This document shows, in pieces, positions 19,667 through 28,962 of a stretch of DNA of 64,000 nucleotides (position 1 is the stretch's first letter; the number at the start of each line of letters is the position of its first letter). The position numbers were made by a program, and so were the translations under genes. The notes under the pieces were generated by a model that was given only the letters and a program-made list of their open reading frames with translations, was not told where the DNA came from and searched no databases. The DNA comes from Dehalogenimonas lykanthroporepellens BL-DC-9 (GTDB lineage Bacteria > Chloroflexota > Dehalococcoidia > Dehalococcoidales > Dehalococcoidaceae): assembly GCA_000143165.1 (NCBI GenBank), contig CP002084.1, forward strand, positions 620,001 through 684,000. The letters are read 5' to 3'.

Positions 19667-19667
19667 T

Positions 19668-20084
19668 GTGTTGAGTGAAATAGAAATTGTAATCAGGTTA
19701 TTATTGGCGGCAGGTCTGGGGGCTTTTGTTGGATTTCAACGCGAAACTGCCGGAAAGTCCGCTGGTGTAAGAACTTTAGCGTTGATATCATTAGGGTCGG
19801 CCTTGTTTACAGTAATTTCTGTCTCTGCGTTCAATGGTGCTGATACCGCGAGAATCGCCGCCAATGTAGTGACCGGAATCGGTTTTCTCGGTGCCGGCGC
19901 CATTATGCGTCGGGAAGAAGGCGCTATCGAAGGCATGACTACCGCGGCGACCATTTGGGCAGTTGCGGCCATTGGCATCGCTACGGGAAGCGGGTTGTAT
20001 CTTATCTCGATTGTCACCGCGTTGGTAGTATTCGGATTACTTCTACTACCACATTCCAATCACAAAGGGAGTAATAGGAAGTGA
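19668..20084 (+). CDS. MgtC/SapB family membrane protein
   Basis: This 138-residue protein is the hydrophobic MgtC/SapB domain alone. Signature segments are [45 protein letters not shown] and [19 protein letters not shown], giving about four transmembrane helices. The soluble C-terminal ACT-like domain of true MgtC is missing. Homologues are linked to magnesium limitation or ATP synthase control in pathogens, but the function of short versions is not established. It starts at GTG 19668 just after the leuA stop (a GTG at 19647 would overlap leuA) and overlaps leuC by four bases, so it is embedded in the leucine operon. Confidence 0.82.
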   Translation: MLSEIEIVIRLLLAAGLGAFVGFQRETAGKSAGVRTLALISLGSALFTVISVSAFNGADTARIAANVVTGIGFLGAGAIMRREEGAIEGMTTAATIWAVAAIGIATGSGLYLISIVTALVVFGLLLLPHSNHKGSNRK

Positions 20085-21334
20085 ATTTAGCCGAGAAAAT
20101 ACTGGCTTCTCATGCCGGACTTGACCATGTCGAACCTGGACAGTTCATTAACGGTAAAGTCGACGTGATATTGGCGAACGACATAACCGCGCCCATTGCT
20201 ATTCGCGAATTTTGGAAATTCGGGCTGGAAAAGGTATTCGATCCCAAAAAAATAGTCTTTGTTCCAGACCATTTTGTGCCAAATAAAGATATAGCTTCTG
20301 CTGAACAGGCAAAGATACTAAGGGAATTCGCTCGGGCTCAAGGAGTCAATTTCTTTGAATGTGGCCAAATGGGGGTTGAACATGTCATCCTGCATGAAAA
20401 AGGGTTGGTTGTACCCGGAGATCTGGTTATAGGGGCTGACTCACATACCTGCACTTACGGAGCCCTCGGTGCTTTTGCCACGGGAATGGGATCTACCGAC
20501 ATCGCCTCGGCAATGGCCACTGGTGATATCTGGATGAAGGTTCCACCTACAATCAAATTCGTGTTTAGAGGAAAGCTTCCTAAATATGTTTCCGGCAAGG
20601 ACCTGATACTTCATACCATAGGCGATATAGGTGTTGACGGAGCTCTTTACGCGGCCATGGAGTTTGCCGGTGAGGCTATCGAAAGGCTGTCGCTTGAAGG
20701 GCGATTCACTATGGCTAATATGGCCATTGAAGCCGGGGCCAAAGCAGGCTTGTTTTATGCTGATAAAAAAGCTGTCTCATATGCCAAAGGGAGAAGTGAA
20801 CGTAAGCCAGTTGTATTCGAACCGGATGCTGATGCCGTCTACCAGCAGATATACGAATACGACGTTTCACTCCTGGAACCGCAGGTCGCTTTACCGCACT
20901 TGCCATCAAACGTTAAACCTGTGAGTCAGGTGGGGAGGGTTTACCTTGACCAGGTAGTTATTGGCTCATGCACTAACGGCCGGTTCGAAGACCTTCAGTC
21001 CGCCGCCATGGTTCTTAATGGTAAAAAAGTAAACTCCAATCTGAGATGCATTATTATTCCGGGTTCCCAGCAAGTTTATCTAGAAGCTCTGAAGGCCGGT
21101 TATATAGAAATATTCATACAAGCCGGTTGTGCTGTCTCTACGCCTACTTGCGGCCCTTGTCTCGGGGGGCATATGGGAATATTAGCCGCCGGTGAAAAAT
21201 GTCTGGCTACAACCAATAGAAATTTCGTTGGGAGAATGGGTAGTCCAAAAAGTGAAGTTTATCTTTCCAGTCCAGCCGTCGCCGCCGCCAGCGCCATTGT
21301 TGGCAAAATCGTATCCCCGGCTGACTTGTCCTGA
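20081..21334 (+). CDS. leuC: 3-isopropylmalate/citramalate dehydratase large subunit
   Basis: LeuC is the aconitase-superfamily subunit that carries the [4Fe-4S] cluster for isomerising 2-isopropylmalate, and probably citramalate given cimA downstream. At 417 residues it is the short, archaeal-like class. Cluster cysteines are in [13 protein letters not shown] and [32 protein letters not shown] is the other conserved block. The GTG start overlaps the stop of the MgtC-like gene, with AGGAAG just before it. Confidence 0.95.
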   Translation: MNLAEKILASHAGLDHVEPGQFINGKVDVILANDITAPIAIREFWKFGLEKVFDPKKIVFVPDHFVPNKDIASAEQAKILREFARAQGVNFFECGQMGVEHVILHEKGLVVPGDLVIGADSHTCTYGALGAFATGMGSTDIASAMATGDIWMKVPPTIKFVFRGKLPKYVSGKDLILHTIGDIGVDGALYAAMEFAGEAIERLSLEGRFTMANMAIEAGAKAGLFYADKKAVSYAKGRSERKPVVFEPDADAVYQQIYEYDVSLLEPQVALPHLPSNVKPVSQVGRVYLDQVVIGSCTNGRFEDLQSAAMVLNGKKVNSNLRCIIIPGSQQVYLEALKAGYIEIFIQAGCAVSTPTCGPCLGGHMGILAAGEKCLATTNRNFVGRMGSPKSEVYLSSPAVAAASAIVGKIVSPADLS

Positions 21335-21356
21335 TATTTTAGTTATAGGAGTGTAA

Positions 21357-21863
21357 ATGCTGAAAGGATTTGTTCATAAATACGGCGCCAATGTCGACAC
21401 AGACGCCATTATCCCGGCACGTTATCTGAACGTATCGACGCCTGACGAATTAGCGCGTCATTGCATGGAAGACATCGACCTTGAATTCGTGTCAAAGGTT
21501 AAACCAGGTGACATAATCGTCGCCACCTCCAATTTTGGATGCGGGTCTTCCAGAGAACATGCTCCGATAGCTATTAAAGCTTCCGGGGTATCCGCGGTTA
21601 TAGCGGACAGTTTCGCCCGTATCTTTTTTCGTAATGCCATAAATATCGGGTTACCATTGCTGGAAAGTCCTGAAGCTGTGAGTGCTACTGAAACCGGGGA
21701 TGAGTTGGAAATCGACCTGGCTTCCGGAACCATCAGGAATACTACCAGGGGGCTGAGTTTCTCAGCCAAGCCATATCCGGAATTCATGTCCCAGATCATT
21801 CAAGCCGGGGGTTTAATTGAATACACCCGGCTAAAAATCGCCGGAGGAAACACGGATAAGTGA
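21357..21863 (+). CDS. leuD: 3-isopropylmalate/citramalate dehydratase small subunit
   Basis: LeuD is the small swivel-domain subunit completing the LeuCD isomerase. It has 168 residues. Family motifs are [37 protein letters not shown] and [17 protein letters not shown]. It follows leuC by 22 bases with AGGAGTG before the ATG, and its stop overlaps leuB (GTGA). The short length matches the archaeal-type LeuCD, which often accepts both isopropylmalate and citramalate; the substrate range is inferred from the cimA context. Confidence 0.95.
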   Translation: MLKGFVHKYGANVDTDAIIPARYLNVSTPDELARHCMEDIDLEFVSKVKPGDIIVATSNFGCGSSREHAPIAIKASGVSAVIADSFARIFFRNAINIGLPLLESPEAVSATETGDELEIDLASGTIRNTTRGLSFSAKPYPEFMSQIIQAGGLIEYTRLKIAGGNTDK

Positions 21864-22948
21864 TTTTTGAAATAACGACGCTGCCCGGTGATGGAGTCGG
21901 GCCAGATGTTCTCGCAGAAGGGCTGAAGGTTTTAAAAGCCGTTGGCTCTAAATATCAGCACGAATTTAATATTAACGAAGAGTTGATTGGCGGTGTCGCC
22001 ATTGATGCCACAGGGTCGGCTCTTCCCAGACAAACTCTGTTGACGGCAAGAAAAAGTGACGCTGTTCTCTTGGCAGCCGTCGGGGACCCCCGCTTTGATG
22101 ACCCTAAACTTCCGGTTCATCCGGAAGATGGTTTGCTGGCACTTCGTAAAGGACTCGGCCTTTTCGCTAATCTTCGTCCGGTCAAAGTATTCGATGAGTT
22201 AGTAGATGCCAGCACCATAAAGCCGGAGGTTCTCAAAGGAACTGATTTTATTTTCATCAGGGAACTGACCGGTGGGGTGTACTTTGGCAAACCAAAAAAA
22301 GAATGGCGCACAACTACTGGTCGCAAAGCGGTGGACTCTATGGTGTATTGCGAAGAGGAAATAGCCCGTATTGTCAAAGTCGGGTTTGAAGTCGCGCGAA
22401 CTCGCGGTAAAAGACTTCTTTCCGTTGACAAAGCGAATGTCTTGAAATCTTCAAGGTTGTGGCGTCAGGTTACCGACGAAGTCAGTTGTAAATACCCTGA
22501 TGTCACCGTTACTCATGCGCTGGTAGATGCCTGCGCCATGCAATTGATTCGTACTCCTTCTGCCTTCGATGTCATTGTCACTGAGAATCTATTCGGAGAT
22601 ATTTTATCCGACGAAGCCGCTCAACTCGCCGGGTCAATGGGAATGCTACCGTCCGCAAGCCTGGCTGGCGTGCCATCAGCTGGACAAAGGACGTTTGGTT
22701 TATATGAACCGATCCATGGAAGTGCGCCTGCCATTGCCGGACAGGATATTGCCAACCCGATAGCAACTATTTTATCCGTGGCCATGATGCTACGTTATTC
22801 GCTGGCGCTCGAAGACGAAGCCCGTGCGATTGAAAACGCAGTTGGTATCGTTTTAAGAAAAGGTTATCGAACCGAAGATATCATAGCCGCCGGAAACAAA
22901 AAAGTCGGAACCAGGCAAATGGGAGATATAATAGCGGCAGAGGTTTAA
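21860..22948 (+). CDS. leuB: 3-isopropylmalate dehydrogenase
   Basis: LeuB oxidatively decarboxylates 3-isopropylmalate (and probably 3-methylmalate for isoleucine) with NAD+. The 362-residue protein has [15 protein letters not shown] at the N-terminus, the substrate loop [28 protein letters not shown] with the catalytic Lys, and [20 protein letters not shown] with metal-binding aspartates. [22 protein letters not shown] is the cofactor region. The GTG start overlaps leuD by four bases. Isocitrate dehydrogenase is excluded by the overall motif set and context. Confidence 0.95.
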   Translation: MIFEITTLPGDGVGPDVLAEGLKVLKAVGSKYQHEFNINEELIGGVAIDATGSALPRQTLLTARKSDAVLLAAVGDPRFDDPKLPVHPEDGLLALRKGLGLFANLRPVKVFDELVDASTIKPEVLKGTDFIFIRELTGGVYFGKPKKEWRTTTGRKAVDSMVYCEEEIARIVKVGFEVARTRGKRLLSVDKANVLKSSRLWRQVTDEVSCKYPDVTVTHALVDACAMQLIRTPSAFDVIVTENLFGDILSDEAAQLAGSMGMLPSASLAGVPSAGQRTFGLYEPIHGSAPAIAGQDIANPIATILSVAMMLRYSLALEDEARAIENAVGIVLRKGYRTEDIIAAGNKKVGTRQMGDIIAAEV

Positions 22949-22950
22949 TC

Positions 22951-24540
22951 ATGGGTAAACTTTTTTTATACGATACCACCCTACGAGATGGCTCCCAGCG
23001 TGAGGGTATATCATTTTCAGTAGCTGATAAACTGAATATTGCTCAAAAGTTAGACGAATTCGGAATGCATTATATTGAAGGAGGCTGGCCGGGAGCTAAT
23101 CCGAAAGACAACGAATTCTTCGAATTGGCCGCAAAAGCCGGTTTTCAGAAATCACGCCTAGTAGCTTTTGGCAGTACTTGCAAAGCCGGGGTTATCGCTA
23201 GTGAAGACGCCAATTTGAATGCTTTGTTGGCGTCAGGGGCTCCGGTAATCACACTTGTCTGTAAAAGTTCACTTCCGCAAGTGGAGAAAGTCCTAGGTAC
23301 CAGCTTGGACGAAAACCTCCGGATGGTCACAGACTCCATAGAGTATTTGAAGGGCCATGGCCGGCAAGTGTTTGTGGATGCCGAGCATTATTTCGACGGT
23401 TATAAAGCACACCCAGAATACTCATTATGCGTGTTACAAGCCGCTACAAAGGCTGGAGCCGATTGTCTCGTTCTATGCGATACTAATGGGGGGGCTTTAC
23501 CGGAAGATGTATTCCAGGCGGTCAAAGCCGCTATAACTGCGACTGAAGTTCCTATCGGTATCCATGCCCATAATGACGCCGAACTTGCCGTGGCCAATTC
23601 TTTATCAGCCGTTAAAGCCGGTGCTATTCAAATACAAGGCACTGTCAATGGCTATGGAGAGCGTTGCGGTAATGCCAACTTATGTTCCATCATTCCCGCA
23701 TTGAAATTGAAGCTGTGTCACGATGTTGTGGCCGACCACGCGCTTGGTCAACTGACCGAACTTTCCCATTTTGTTTCTGAAGTGGCTAACCTTGCACCGG
23801 ATCCTTTTATGCCTTATGTAGGGCACAGCGCCTTTTCTCATAAAGCGGGACTTCACGTATCAGGCCTATCTCGCTGGCCTTTCGCCTACCAGCACATAGA
23901 TCCAGCGGCGGTTGGCAATAAACCCCGAACACTGGTTTCTGAGCTTTCTGGTAAATCCAATATTATCCAGCGGGCTCACGAAATCGGTGTAGACTTGTCT
24001 GTGCACACCGCCCAAGTTAATAAACTTTTAAGCCAGGTCAAGCATCTTGAGAGTCTTGGATTCCAGTACGAAAATGCCGAAGCTTCGTTCGACTTGTTAG
24101 TCCATCGTGCCGCCTCTGATTACCGTCCTCCCTTCGAATTGATCGATTTTATGGTAGTGGTCGAAAAACGCCGACGAGCTCCGATTGTGTCTTTGGCGCA
24201 CGAAGAAATGATGAGCGAAGCTATCGTTAAAGTCAGGGTTAATGATGAAATCATGCACACCGCCGCTGAAGGCAACGGCCCCGTAAATGCTTTGGATTTG
24301 GCTTTACGCAAAGCGCTATTGCCTTCGTACCCTGCGCTGGCTCAAGTTGATCTCATGGATTTCAAAGTTCGGATTCTTGAAGAAAGCAACGGAACCGGTT
24401 CAATTGTCCGAGTGTTGATAGAGTCATCCGACGGTAACAGAGACTGGCACACTGTTGGGGCATCATCCAATATCATTGAAGCCAGCTGGCTGGCACTGGC
24501 GGACAGCCTTGAATATGGATTGCTAACAAATCCCGGATAA
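22951..24540 (+). CDS. cimA: Citramalate synthase
   Basis: CimA condenses acetyl-CoA and pyruvate to citramalate, giving a threonine-independent route to 2-oxobutyrate and isoleucine. The 529-residue protein begins LYDTTLRDGSQREGISFS, which with HYIEGGWPGANPKDNEFF separates the CimA branch from LeuA. GIHAHNDAELAVANSL holds the metal-binding histidines and a LeuA-type regulatory domain forms the C-terminus. The start lies two bases after the leuB stop. Homocitrate synthase and Re-citrate synthase belong to the same superfamily, but the sequence and operon favour CimA. Confidence 0.93.
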   Translation: MGKLFLYDTTLRDGSQREGISFSVADKLNIAQKLDEFGMHYIEGGWPGANPKDNEFFELAAKAGFQKSRLVAFGSTCKAGVIASEDANLNALLASGAPVITLVCKSSLPQVEKVLGTSLDENLRMVTDSIEYLKGHGRQVFVDAEHYFDGYKAHPEYSLCVLQAATKAGADCLVLCDTNGGALPEDVFQAVKAAITATEVPIGIHAHNDAELAVANSLSAVKAGAIQIQGTVNGYGERCGNANLCSIIPALKLKLCHDVVADHALGQLTELSHFVSEVANLAPDPFMPYVGHSAFSHKAGLHVSGLSRWPFAYQHIDPAAVGNKPRTLVSELSGKSNIIQRAHEIGVDLSVHTAQVNKLLSQVKHLESLGFQYENAEASFDLLVHRAASDYRPPFELIDFMVVVEKRRRAPIVSLAHEEMMSEAIVKVRVNDEIMHTAAEGNGPVNALDLALRKALLPSYPALAQVDLMDFKVRILEESNGTGSIVRVLIESSDGNRDWHTVGASSNIIEASWLALADSLEYGLLTNPG

Positions 24541-24876
24541 TTCAGGTTGAATATGGCCAGCCGGTACAAGACATAATAAAATTTAGACAAGCCAAGAAAA
24601 TCTACGTTTTTTGCCTCTACGAACGAACAGATGACTACTGTCCCTAATTCCCAAGCTGTCGACTGGAGATATACATTCTGAGCCGCCAAGAACAGTTGCC
24701 CAAATTCACCTATGCTTACCGGTTGATCGAGAAAGTGGCGCCGCGAACGCCTTCGGTAGATGGCGCTCTTGACACTCAGGTTTCCTTATGTAATCGGAGA
24801 AGACAGTCGAATCTTTTCACTATTCACATTTTGAATTATATTACTGGTATATTTTCTTGGAATAAGCCATTTCAGG
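24541..24876. other. Gene-free stretch after cimA
   Basis: About 335 bases hold no convincing gene on either strand. Short open frames (such as 61 codons at 24696-24881) have no ribosome binding site or recognisable protein. I see no strong terminator hairpin for cimA and no RNA motif I can name. Confidence 0.5.
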
Positions 24877-24882
24877 TATAAT
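24877..24882 (+). promoter_or_regulatory. -10 box of the 24.9-26.9 kb operon
   Basis: TATAAT lies about 30 bases before the ATG at 24913, which has GGAGA at 8-base spacing. The -35 region (TTCTTG at 24854-24859, 17 bases upstream) is poor. Confidence 0.4.
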
Positions 24883-24912
24883 TGGCCTACAAATATTCTT
24901 GGAGATTTGTTG

Positions 24913-25503
24913 ATGGGTGAAATTAGATCAGCTAAAGAAATTGCATTGGAAAAAATAGGGGAAATCGATGAAATTACTCCCCAAGACCGGCTTCGCTGGA
25001 AACTGGTACCGGAAGGTGAAAGACTGGCGCAACAGTTTTTGACACAGGATTTTGATCTGGAAAGCGTACTGGAAAATCGTTCCGACCAAGAATTGGAATA
25101 TCTAAAAAAGGGAGCTATTCCCATACTGATTTCAGCGATCGGCTTACCCAAAACAGAAGATTCGGCATTGAAAAACAACAAGGTCTTAGGCGCGTTGATG
25201 TTACTCAAGGAAGACAAAGAAAGTGTCGCTGACCTGATGGGTCAGTTACAGCAACTTTTTGATCATTATACTCAAATCGGTGAGCCACAAAAACAACAAG
25301 CCTACCAGTCGTTCAAATCAAAATTCGAGCAAAGAATCCGCCAGACAATGCGGGAACAACAAGGAGTTGATTACGCCGGACAGATAAATGTTGAGCAATA
25401 TCCCCAGTTTCAGGAAGAATGGCGTAGAAATTTAATTCAATTCGACCACCAATATCTCAGTTCCATTGACCGCATAAAACAAGAACTGGCAGCACTTGCC
25501 TGA
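24913..25503 (+). CDS. Unknown protein, first gene of the thymidylate-synthase operon
   Basis: I do not recognise this 196-residue protein. It is acidic, soluble and mostly helical, opening MGEIRSAKEIALEKIGEID and ending in a Gln/Glu-rich helical region. No membrane segment or known catalytic motif is seen. GGAGA is placed 8 bases before the ATG. The next gene starts one base after its stop, and a thymidylate-synthase-like gene follows, so the three form one transcription unit. A role in nucleotide metabolism is possible only by association. Confidence 0.8.
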   Translation: MGEIRSAKEIALEKIGEIDEITPQDRLRWKLVPEGERLAQQFLTQDFDLESVLENRSDQELEYLKKGAIPILISAIGLPKTEDSALKNNKVLGALMLLKEDKESVADLMGQLQQLFDHYTQIGEPQKQQAYQSFKSKFEQRIRQTMREQQGVDYAGQINVEQYPQFQEEWRRNLIQFDHQYLSSIDRIKQELAALA

Positions 25504-25504
25504 T

Positions 25505-26242
25505 ATGGATCCAAAGGAGCGTATTCGCTTCGCGACCGCCCACACCCATGTAATCCGACCTCCGACCCAACTGCTGGAGACATTCGGTCAGACCCAGATT
25601 CATTATTATTTGCTGACCGAACCCTCCTATTCGGAAATTAACGAAACGACGTTTCCGGAAACCGTGCTTCGTGAAGGTAAGGTAATAGCCGAACAGCCCA
25701 AATTGGTAACACCCCAGTATATGCGGCGACTCGAAGGATTCGGTGACGAAGTCAGGCGCTATTTCGATATGATAGCTTCATCCTTGGGAGCAAATTCACC
25801 GGGTCTTTTATATACTTATCGGAATGAGCCCGGTGATCTGAACATACTCAGTGGTAATTTACCTTCCGTCGCCGAACGTATCAATAATGACATAATCAGA
25901 AAAGACGATAAAAAAGCCGCTATAATAAGGGGCGTCGATGAGCTTTGGGATGTCTCTCTTTTTAAGTTCATATATGAACTGACAGAGAAATCTGTTAAAC
26001 GTAATATATCTGAATTAGAACAACAAGGATTGTTGGCTGTTGATGCTTCAGGAGTTACTGTCGAATCCAGAGTAAGGTTGGAGAGGATGTTCATCCAGCT
26101 CGCCGAAGGCGCTATATCTCCGGCCAGTGTCAAATTAGAGCTTGATCGCTGGTCACTGTTTGATGAATATCAGGACCGATTTTTTGCCGCACTAAAAAGC
26201 AACGATAAATTAAGAGGCGGTTATGAGAATATCTCGCGTTGA
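25505..26242 (+). CDS. Unknown protein, second gene of the thymidylate-synthase operon
   Basis: I do not recognise this 245-residue soluble protein. It begins MDPKERIRFATAHTHVIRPP, has a middle region with TPQYMRRLEGFGDEVRRYF, and a segment around residues 160-200 (KFIYELTEKSVKRNI, then LEQQGLLAVD) that could be a winged-helix-like fold. No catalytic signature is apparent. The ATG at 25505 follows the previous stop by one base and the downstream gene overlaps its 3' end by 20 bases, so expression is tightly coupled. An in-frame TTG at 25496 is an alternative start. Confidence 0.8.
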   Translation: MDPKERIRFATAHTHVIRPPTQLLETFGQTQIHYYLLTEPSYSEINETTFPETVLREGKVIAEQPKLVTPQYMRRLEGFGDEVRRYFDMIASSLGANSPGLLYTYRNEPGDLNILSGNLPSVAERINNDIIRKDDKKAAIIRGVDELWDVSLFKFIYELTEKSVKRNISELEQQGLLAVDASGVTVESRVRLERMFIQLAEGAISPASVKLELDRWSLFDEYQDRFFAALKSNDKLRGGYENISR

Positions 26243-26870
26243 AGCACGTGATCTGTCTGAGGCCTGGTTTTTATGCCTGAGAGAAGTCCTGGCCTACGGC
26301 TATGAATATACCATTGACCGCGGAAGCTATGCAGGTCAACAACGCCGCGAGCTCGATATGATAACACTTCAGATACAGAATCCTGGCAACCGACCTATTA
26401 TTCCCGATGTCCCGCCGGGAGTGCCTCCGCCTACAACGATGGGATATCTTGACCATTACTTGCCATATCTAATGACGGCCCAGCGGGCCGAAGGTGAGCA
26501 ATATACTTATGGTCAATACCTGGAATCACAAATTGCTGAAGTGATTCGCATGTATCGTGAAGAAGGATTCAATACCAATCAGGCTTTCATGACGGTGGGT
26601 AACCCCGAAGCGATATCGTTGGCAGACCCTCCCTGCCTGCGCAGTGTGGATACCCGTGTCAGGTATGGCAAACTGCATTTCGTCGTCTATTTTCGCTCCT
26701 GGGACCTCTGGGCTGGCTTCCCATCCAACCTGGCCGCGCTTCAGTTGTTAAAAGAGTATATGGCCGGAGAAATCGGAGTTGAAGACGGCCAAATTATCGC
26801 CATCAGCAAGGGTTTGCATCTTTACGACTATTCTTGGGAAATAGCCCGAACCGCGTGCGGCCTGGATTGA
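26223..26870 (+). CDS. Divergent ThyA-family thymidylate synthase (archaeal type)
   Basis: The 215-residue protein carries the full catalytic set of ThyA thymidylate synthases, which methylate dUMP using methylene-tetrahydrofolate. The nucleophile sits in DPPC (Cys138). Arg158 and Asp161 are in FRSWD, Asn169 is in GFPSNLAA, and His199 and Tyr201 are in GLHLYDY. The spacing between these residues is identical to that between Cys146, Arg166, Asp169, Asn177, His207 and Tyr209 of the E. coli enzyme. The N-terminal half is unlike bacterial ThyA and the protein is about 50 residues shorter, as in methanogen enzymes. dCMP hydroxymethylase is a related alternative. Confidence 0.8.
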   Translation: MRISRVEARDLSEAWFLCLREVLAYGYEYTIDRGSYAGQQRRELDMITLQIQNPGNRPIIPDVPPGVPPPTTMGYLDHYLPYLMTAQRAEGEQYTYGQYLESQIAEVIRMYREEGFNTNQAFMTVGNPEAISLADPPCLRSVDTRVRYGKLHFVVYFRSWDLWAGFPSNLAALQLLKEYMAGEIGVEDGQIIAISKGLHLYDYSWEIARTACGLD

Positions 26871-26876
26871 ACAGAT

Positions 26877-26906
26877 TTGCTTCGGGACTCTGATTTTTGC
26901 TATGCT
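26877..26906 (+). promoter_or_regulatory. tRNA-Lys promoter
   Basis: TTGCTT (26877-26882) is 18 bases from TATGCT (26901-26906), which is preceded by TGC, an extended -10. Transcription would start about 12 bases before the tRNA. Confidence 0.4.
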
Positions 26907-26923
26907 TTACAGGCTAATTTTCC

Positions 26924-26999
26924 GGGCCGCTAGCTCAACTGGCAGAGCAGCTGACTCTTAATCAGCTGGTTAGAGGTTCGAGTCCTCTGCGGCTCACCA
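26924..26999 (+). tRNA. tRNA-Lys (anticodon CTT), CCA encoded
   Basis: The 76-base cloverleaf has acceptor arms GGGCCGC and GCGGCTC (one G-T pair), D-stem GCTC/GAGC, and anticodon stem GCTGA/TCAGC with loop CTCTTAA giving CTT. The T-arm is AGAGG TTCGAGT CCTCT. The 3' CCA is encoded in the DNA, unlike the tRNA-Arg at 56.9 kb. Confidence 0.96.
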
Positions 27000-27007
27000 G
27001 TAACCCT

Positions 27008-28858
27008 TCACCTTGGTTTTTCGTTAATTTTAGGCTTTACCTTTCGGCCTCTCAGTTTGGAGTTTTTGTGTGGTAGCCCGGCGCTAGAAACGATACCGCC
27101 GGACTGCCTTCCGGAGAAAGAGGGGCTTGTGATTATCCTCTTTTGCCGCTCCTTTCTTTCAATTGACTTTTCTACATATATTTTGTCGCCTGTAAAAGGA
27201 TCCCGTTCGGTGTGGTACATGACCGCCGACCAGGTGGAAGGTGCCGGCAGAAATACCTGAACTTGTTCAGGTCTCAAATGCAGGTGCCGGTTAATAAATA
27301 TCTTGAGTTTTGCCGTATCCCGATCGTCGCATCCAGGATGAGCCGCAATGAAATAATAGGTCAGAAACTGTTTTTTCCCAGCTTCTTCGCTCAACTCGTC
27401 GAATATTTTTTTGAAATTCAGCAGGGTTTCGGTGCCTGATTTTCCCATCAATTCCAGCACTTTTCCTTCACTATGCTCAGGAGCTACTTTCAACTGTCCG
27501 GAAACGTGATGACGAACTATTTCTTTGAGATATTCTCGACCGTTTTTTTTATCCCTCAATACCATATCGTAACGGATACCAGAGGCGACGAATACTTTTT
27601 TTACGCCGGGCACAAGACGGATATTTTTTAATAAAGCGGTCTGTGGCGAATGATCAACCGGCAGTATAGGGCATATCTCAGGGAAAAGGCACCTCTGATG
27701 TTTACATATACCATTACGGACTTTTTTGGGGCATTCGAACCCGTACATATTGGCTGTTGGCCCCCCGATATCTCGGATATATCCCGTAAAATCCGGGTAT
27801 TTCGATAAAACTTTTAACTCTTTGATAATCGATGCCTCTGACCGCCATTGTACCGTCCGACCTTCATGCAATGCTATGGCGCAAAAATTACACTCGCCGT
27901 AGCAGCCTCTGTGGGATGGTATCGAAAACTTAATCGTATCCAGAGCTTTTACTTTGCCATGTCTACTATAAAATGGATGCTGGTCTCTCTGAAAATCCAA
28001 TGCGTAAATATTGTCCAATTCCGCCTGGGTAAGTGATTCGTTCGGGGGATTTTGAATCAGATACCTTTTGCCATGTTGCTGTATTAACCCTTTAGCTCGG
28101 ATAGGATCCATGTGTTCGTAAAACATGTGGAACATTCGGGTAAATTGAACCTTGTCGTCGGACGATATTTCGAATGAAGGTAGTAATAAATACCCATCGC
28201 CAAATCTATCTTCATCTATTTTGGCTACGATGTAACAAAGCCCTTTGATGGTTTCTGTGTCAATCCCTTTATCAAGCGCTTCTGCCAGTTTGACGACACT
28301 TTTTTCTGCCATACCATATAGCAAATAGTCAGCCTTGGCATCGAACAAAATGGAGCGTCTCACCCGGTCATCCCAGTAATCATAATGCGCTATTCTACGC
28401 AAGCTGGATTCCAGTCCGCCCAGGACAATGGGTGCGGTTCCTTTACAGTGTCGCCGTATTAGATTGGAATAGGCTATCACAGCTCGATCAGGCCTTCTTG
28501 AATTCTTGCCACCTGGTGTATAATCATCGGTTCTGCGTCGCTTTTTCAATGACGTGTAATTTGCAACCATTGAATCTATGCACCCGCCAGTCACGCCCCA
28601 GAATAATCGCGGTTCTCCCAGTCTGGTTATATTTTCGGCGGACGAAGTCGATGGTTGCCCGATAATAGCTGTTTTAAATCCTGCTTGCATCAAAACCCTG
28701 CCGATTACCGCCGCACCTATAAAAGGACTGTCAATATACGAATCACCGGTAACGATAATCACGTCAGCCTGATTCCAGCCGAGCGCTTTTATTTCTTCAG
28801 CAGAAGTGGGTAGGAACCCGTCAAACGTTACAAGAGACCTATCTGTGATGTGATTCAT
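27008..28858 (-). CDS. YgiQ-family radical SAM protein
   Basis: This 616-residue protein belongs to the YgiQ (UPF0313) family of radical SAM enzymes with an N-terminal B12-binding-like domain; the reaction is not established. N-terminal markers are FDGFLPTSAEEI and the block GDSYIDSPFIGAAVIGR. The radical SAM cluster motif is GCYGECNFCA (Cys-x3-Cys-x2-Cys), followed by a Cys-rich segment with CPKKVRNGICKHQRC. KVAPEHSEGKVLELMGK and AAHPGCDD are also family blocks. The C-terminus is basic. The ATG has no ribosome binding site; a consensus promoter ends 8 bases before it. It converges with tRNA-Lys. Confidence 0.9.
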   Translation of the reverse strand: MNHITDRSLVTFDGFLPTSAEEIKALGWNQADVIIVTGDSYIDSPFIGAAVIGRVLMQAGFKTAIIGQPSTSSAENITRLGEPRLFWGVTGGCIDSMVANYTSLKKRRRTDDYTPGGKNSRRPDRAVIAYSNLIRRHCKGTAPIVLGGLESSLRRIAHYDYWDDRVRRSILFDAKADYLLYGMAEKSVVKLAEALDKGIDTETIKGLCYIVAKIDEDRFGDGYLLLPSFEISSDDKVQFTRMFHMFYEHMDPIRAKGLIQQHGKRYLIQNPPNESLTQAELDNIYALDFQRDQHPFYSRHGKVKALDTIKFSIPSHRGCYGECNFCAIALHEGRTVQWRSEASIIKELKVLSKYPDFTGYIRDIGGPTANMYGFECPKKVRNGICKHQRCLFPEICPILPVDHSPQTALLKNIRLVPGVKKVFVASGIRYDMVLRDKKNGREYLKEIVRHHVSGQLKVAPEHSEGKVLELMGKSGTETLLNFKKIFDELSEEAGKKQFLTYYFIAAHPGCDDRDTAKLKIFINRHLHLRPEQVQVFLPAPSTWSAVMYHTERDPFTGDKIYVEKSIERKERQKRIITSPSFSGRQSGGIVSSAGLPHKNSKLRGRKVKPKINEKPR

Positions 28859-28866
28859 ATAAATTG

Positions 28867-28895
28867 ATTATAGACAAGCCTGTACTCAAAGACAA
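28867..28895 (-). promoter_or_regulatory. ygiQ-type gene promoter, near-leaderless
   Basis: TTGTCT (28890-28895) and a perfect TATAAT (28867-28872) are 17 bases apart on the minus strand. Transcription would start two bases before the ATG at 28858. Confidence 0.65.
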
Positions 28896-28900
28896 AAAAG

Positions 28901-28916
28901 TGTAACCCCGGTTACA
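28901..28916. promoter_or_regulatory. Perfect palindrome, probable operator, between ygiQ and fmdB
   Basis: TGTAACC (28901-28907), CC, GGTTACA (28910-28916) is a perfect inverted repeat. It sits five bases upstream of the ygiQ -35 box and just upstream of or overlapping the -35 region of the divergent fmdB gene, whose likely -10 is TATACT at 28938-28943. A dimeric repressor or activator could control both genes from it. Confidence 0.5.
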
Positions 28917-28962
28917 GCAAATCCTACGAAAAAAAACTATACTCCGGTATGAGGAGGAACAG

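Noticed and set aside
24696-24881. A 61-codon frame after cimA
   Set aside because: No ribosome binding site or recognisable protein, and it runs into the promoter region of the next operon.
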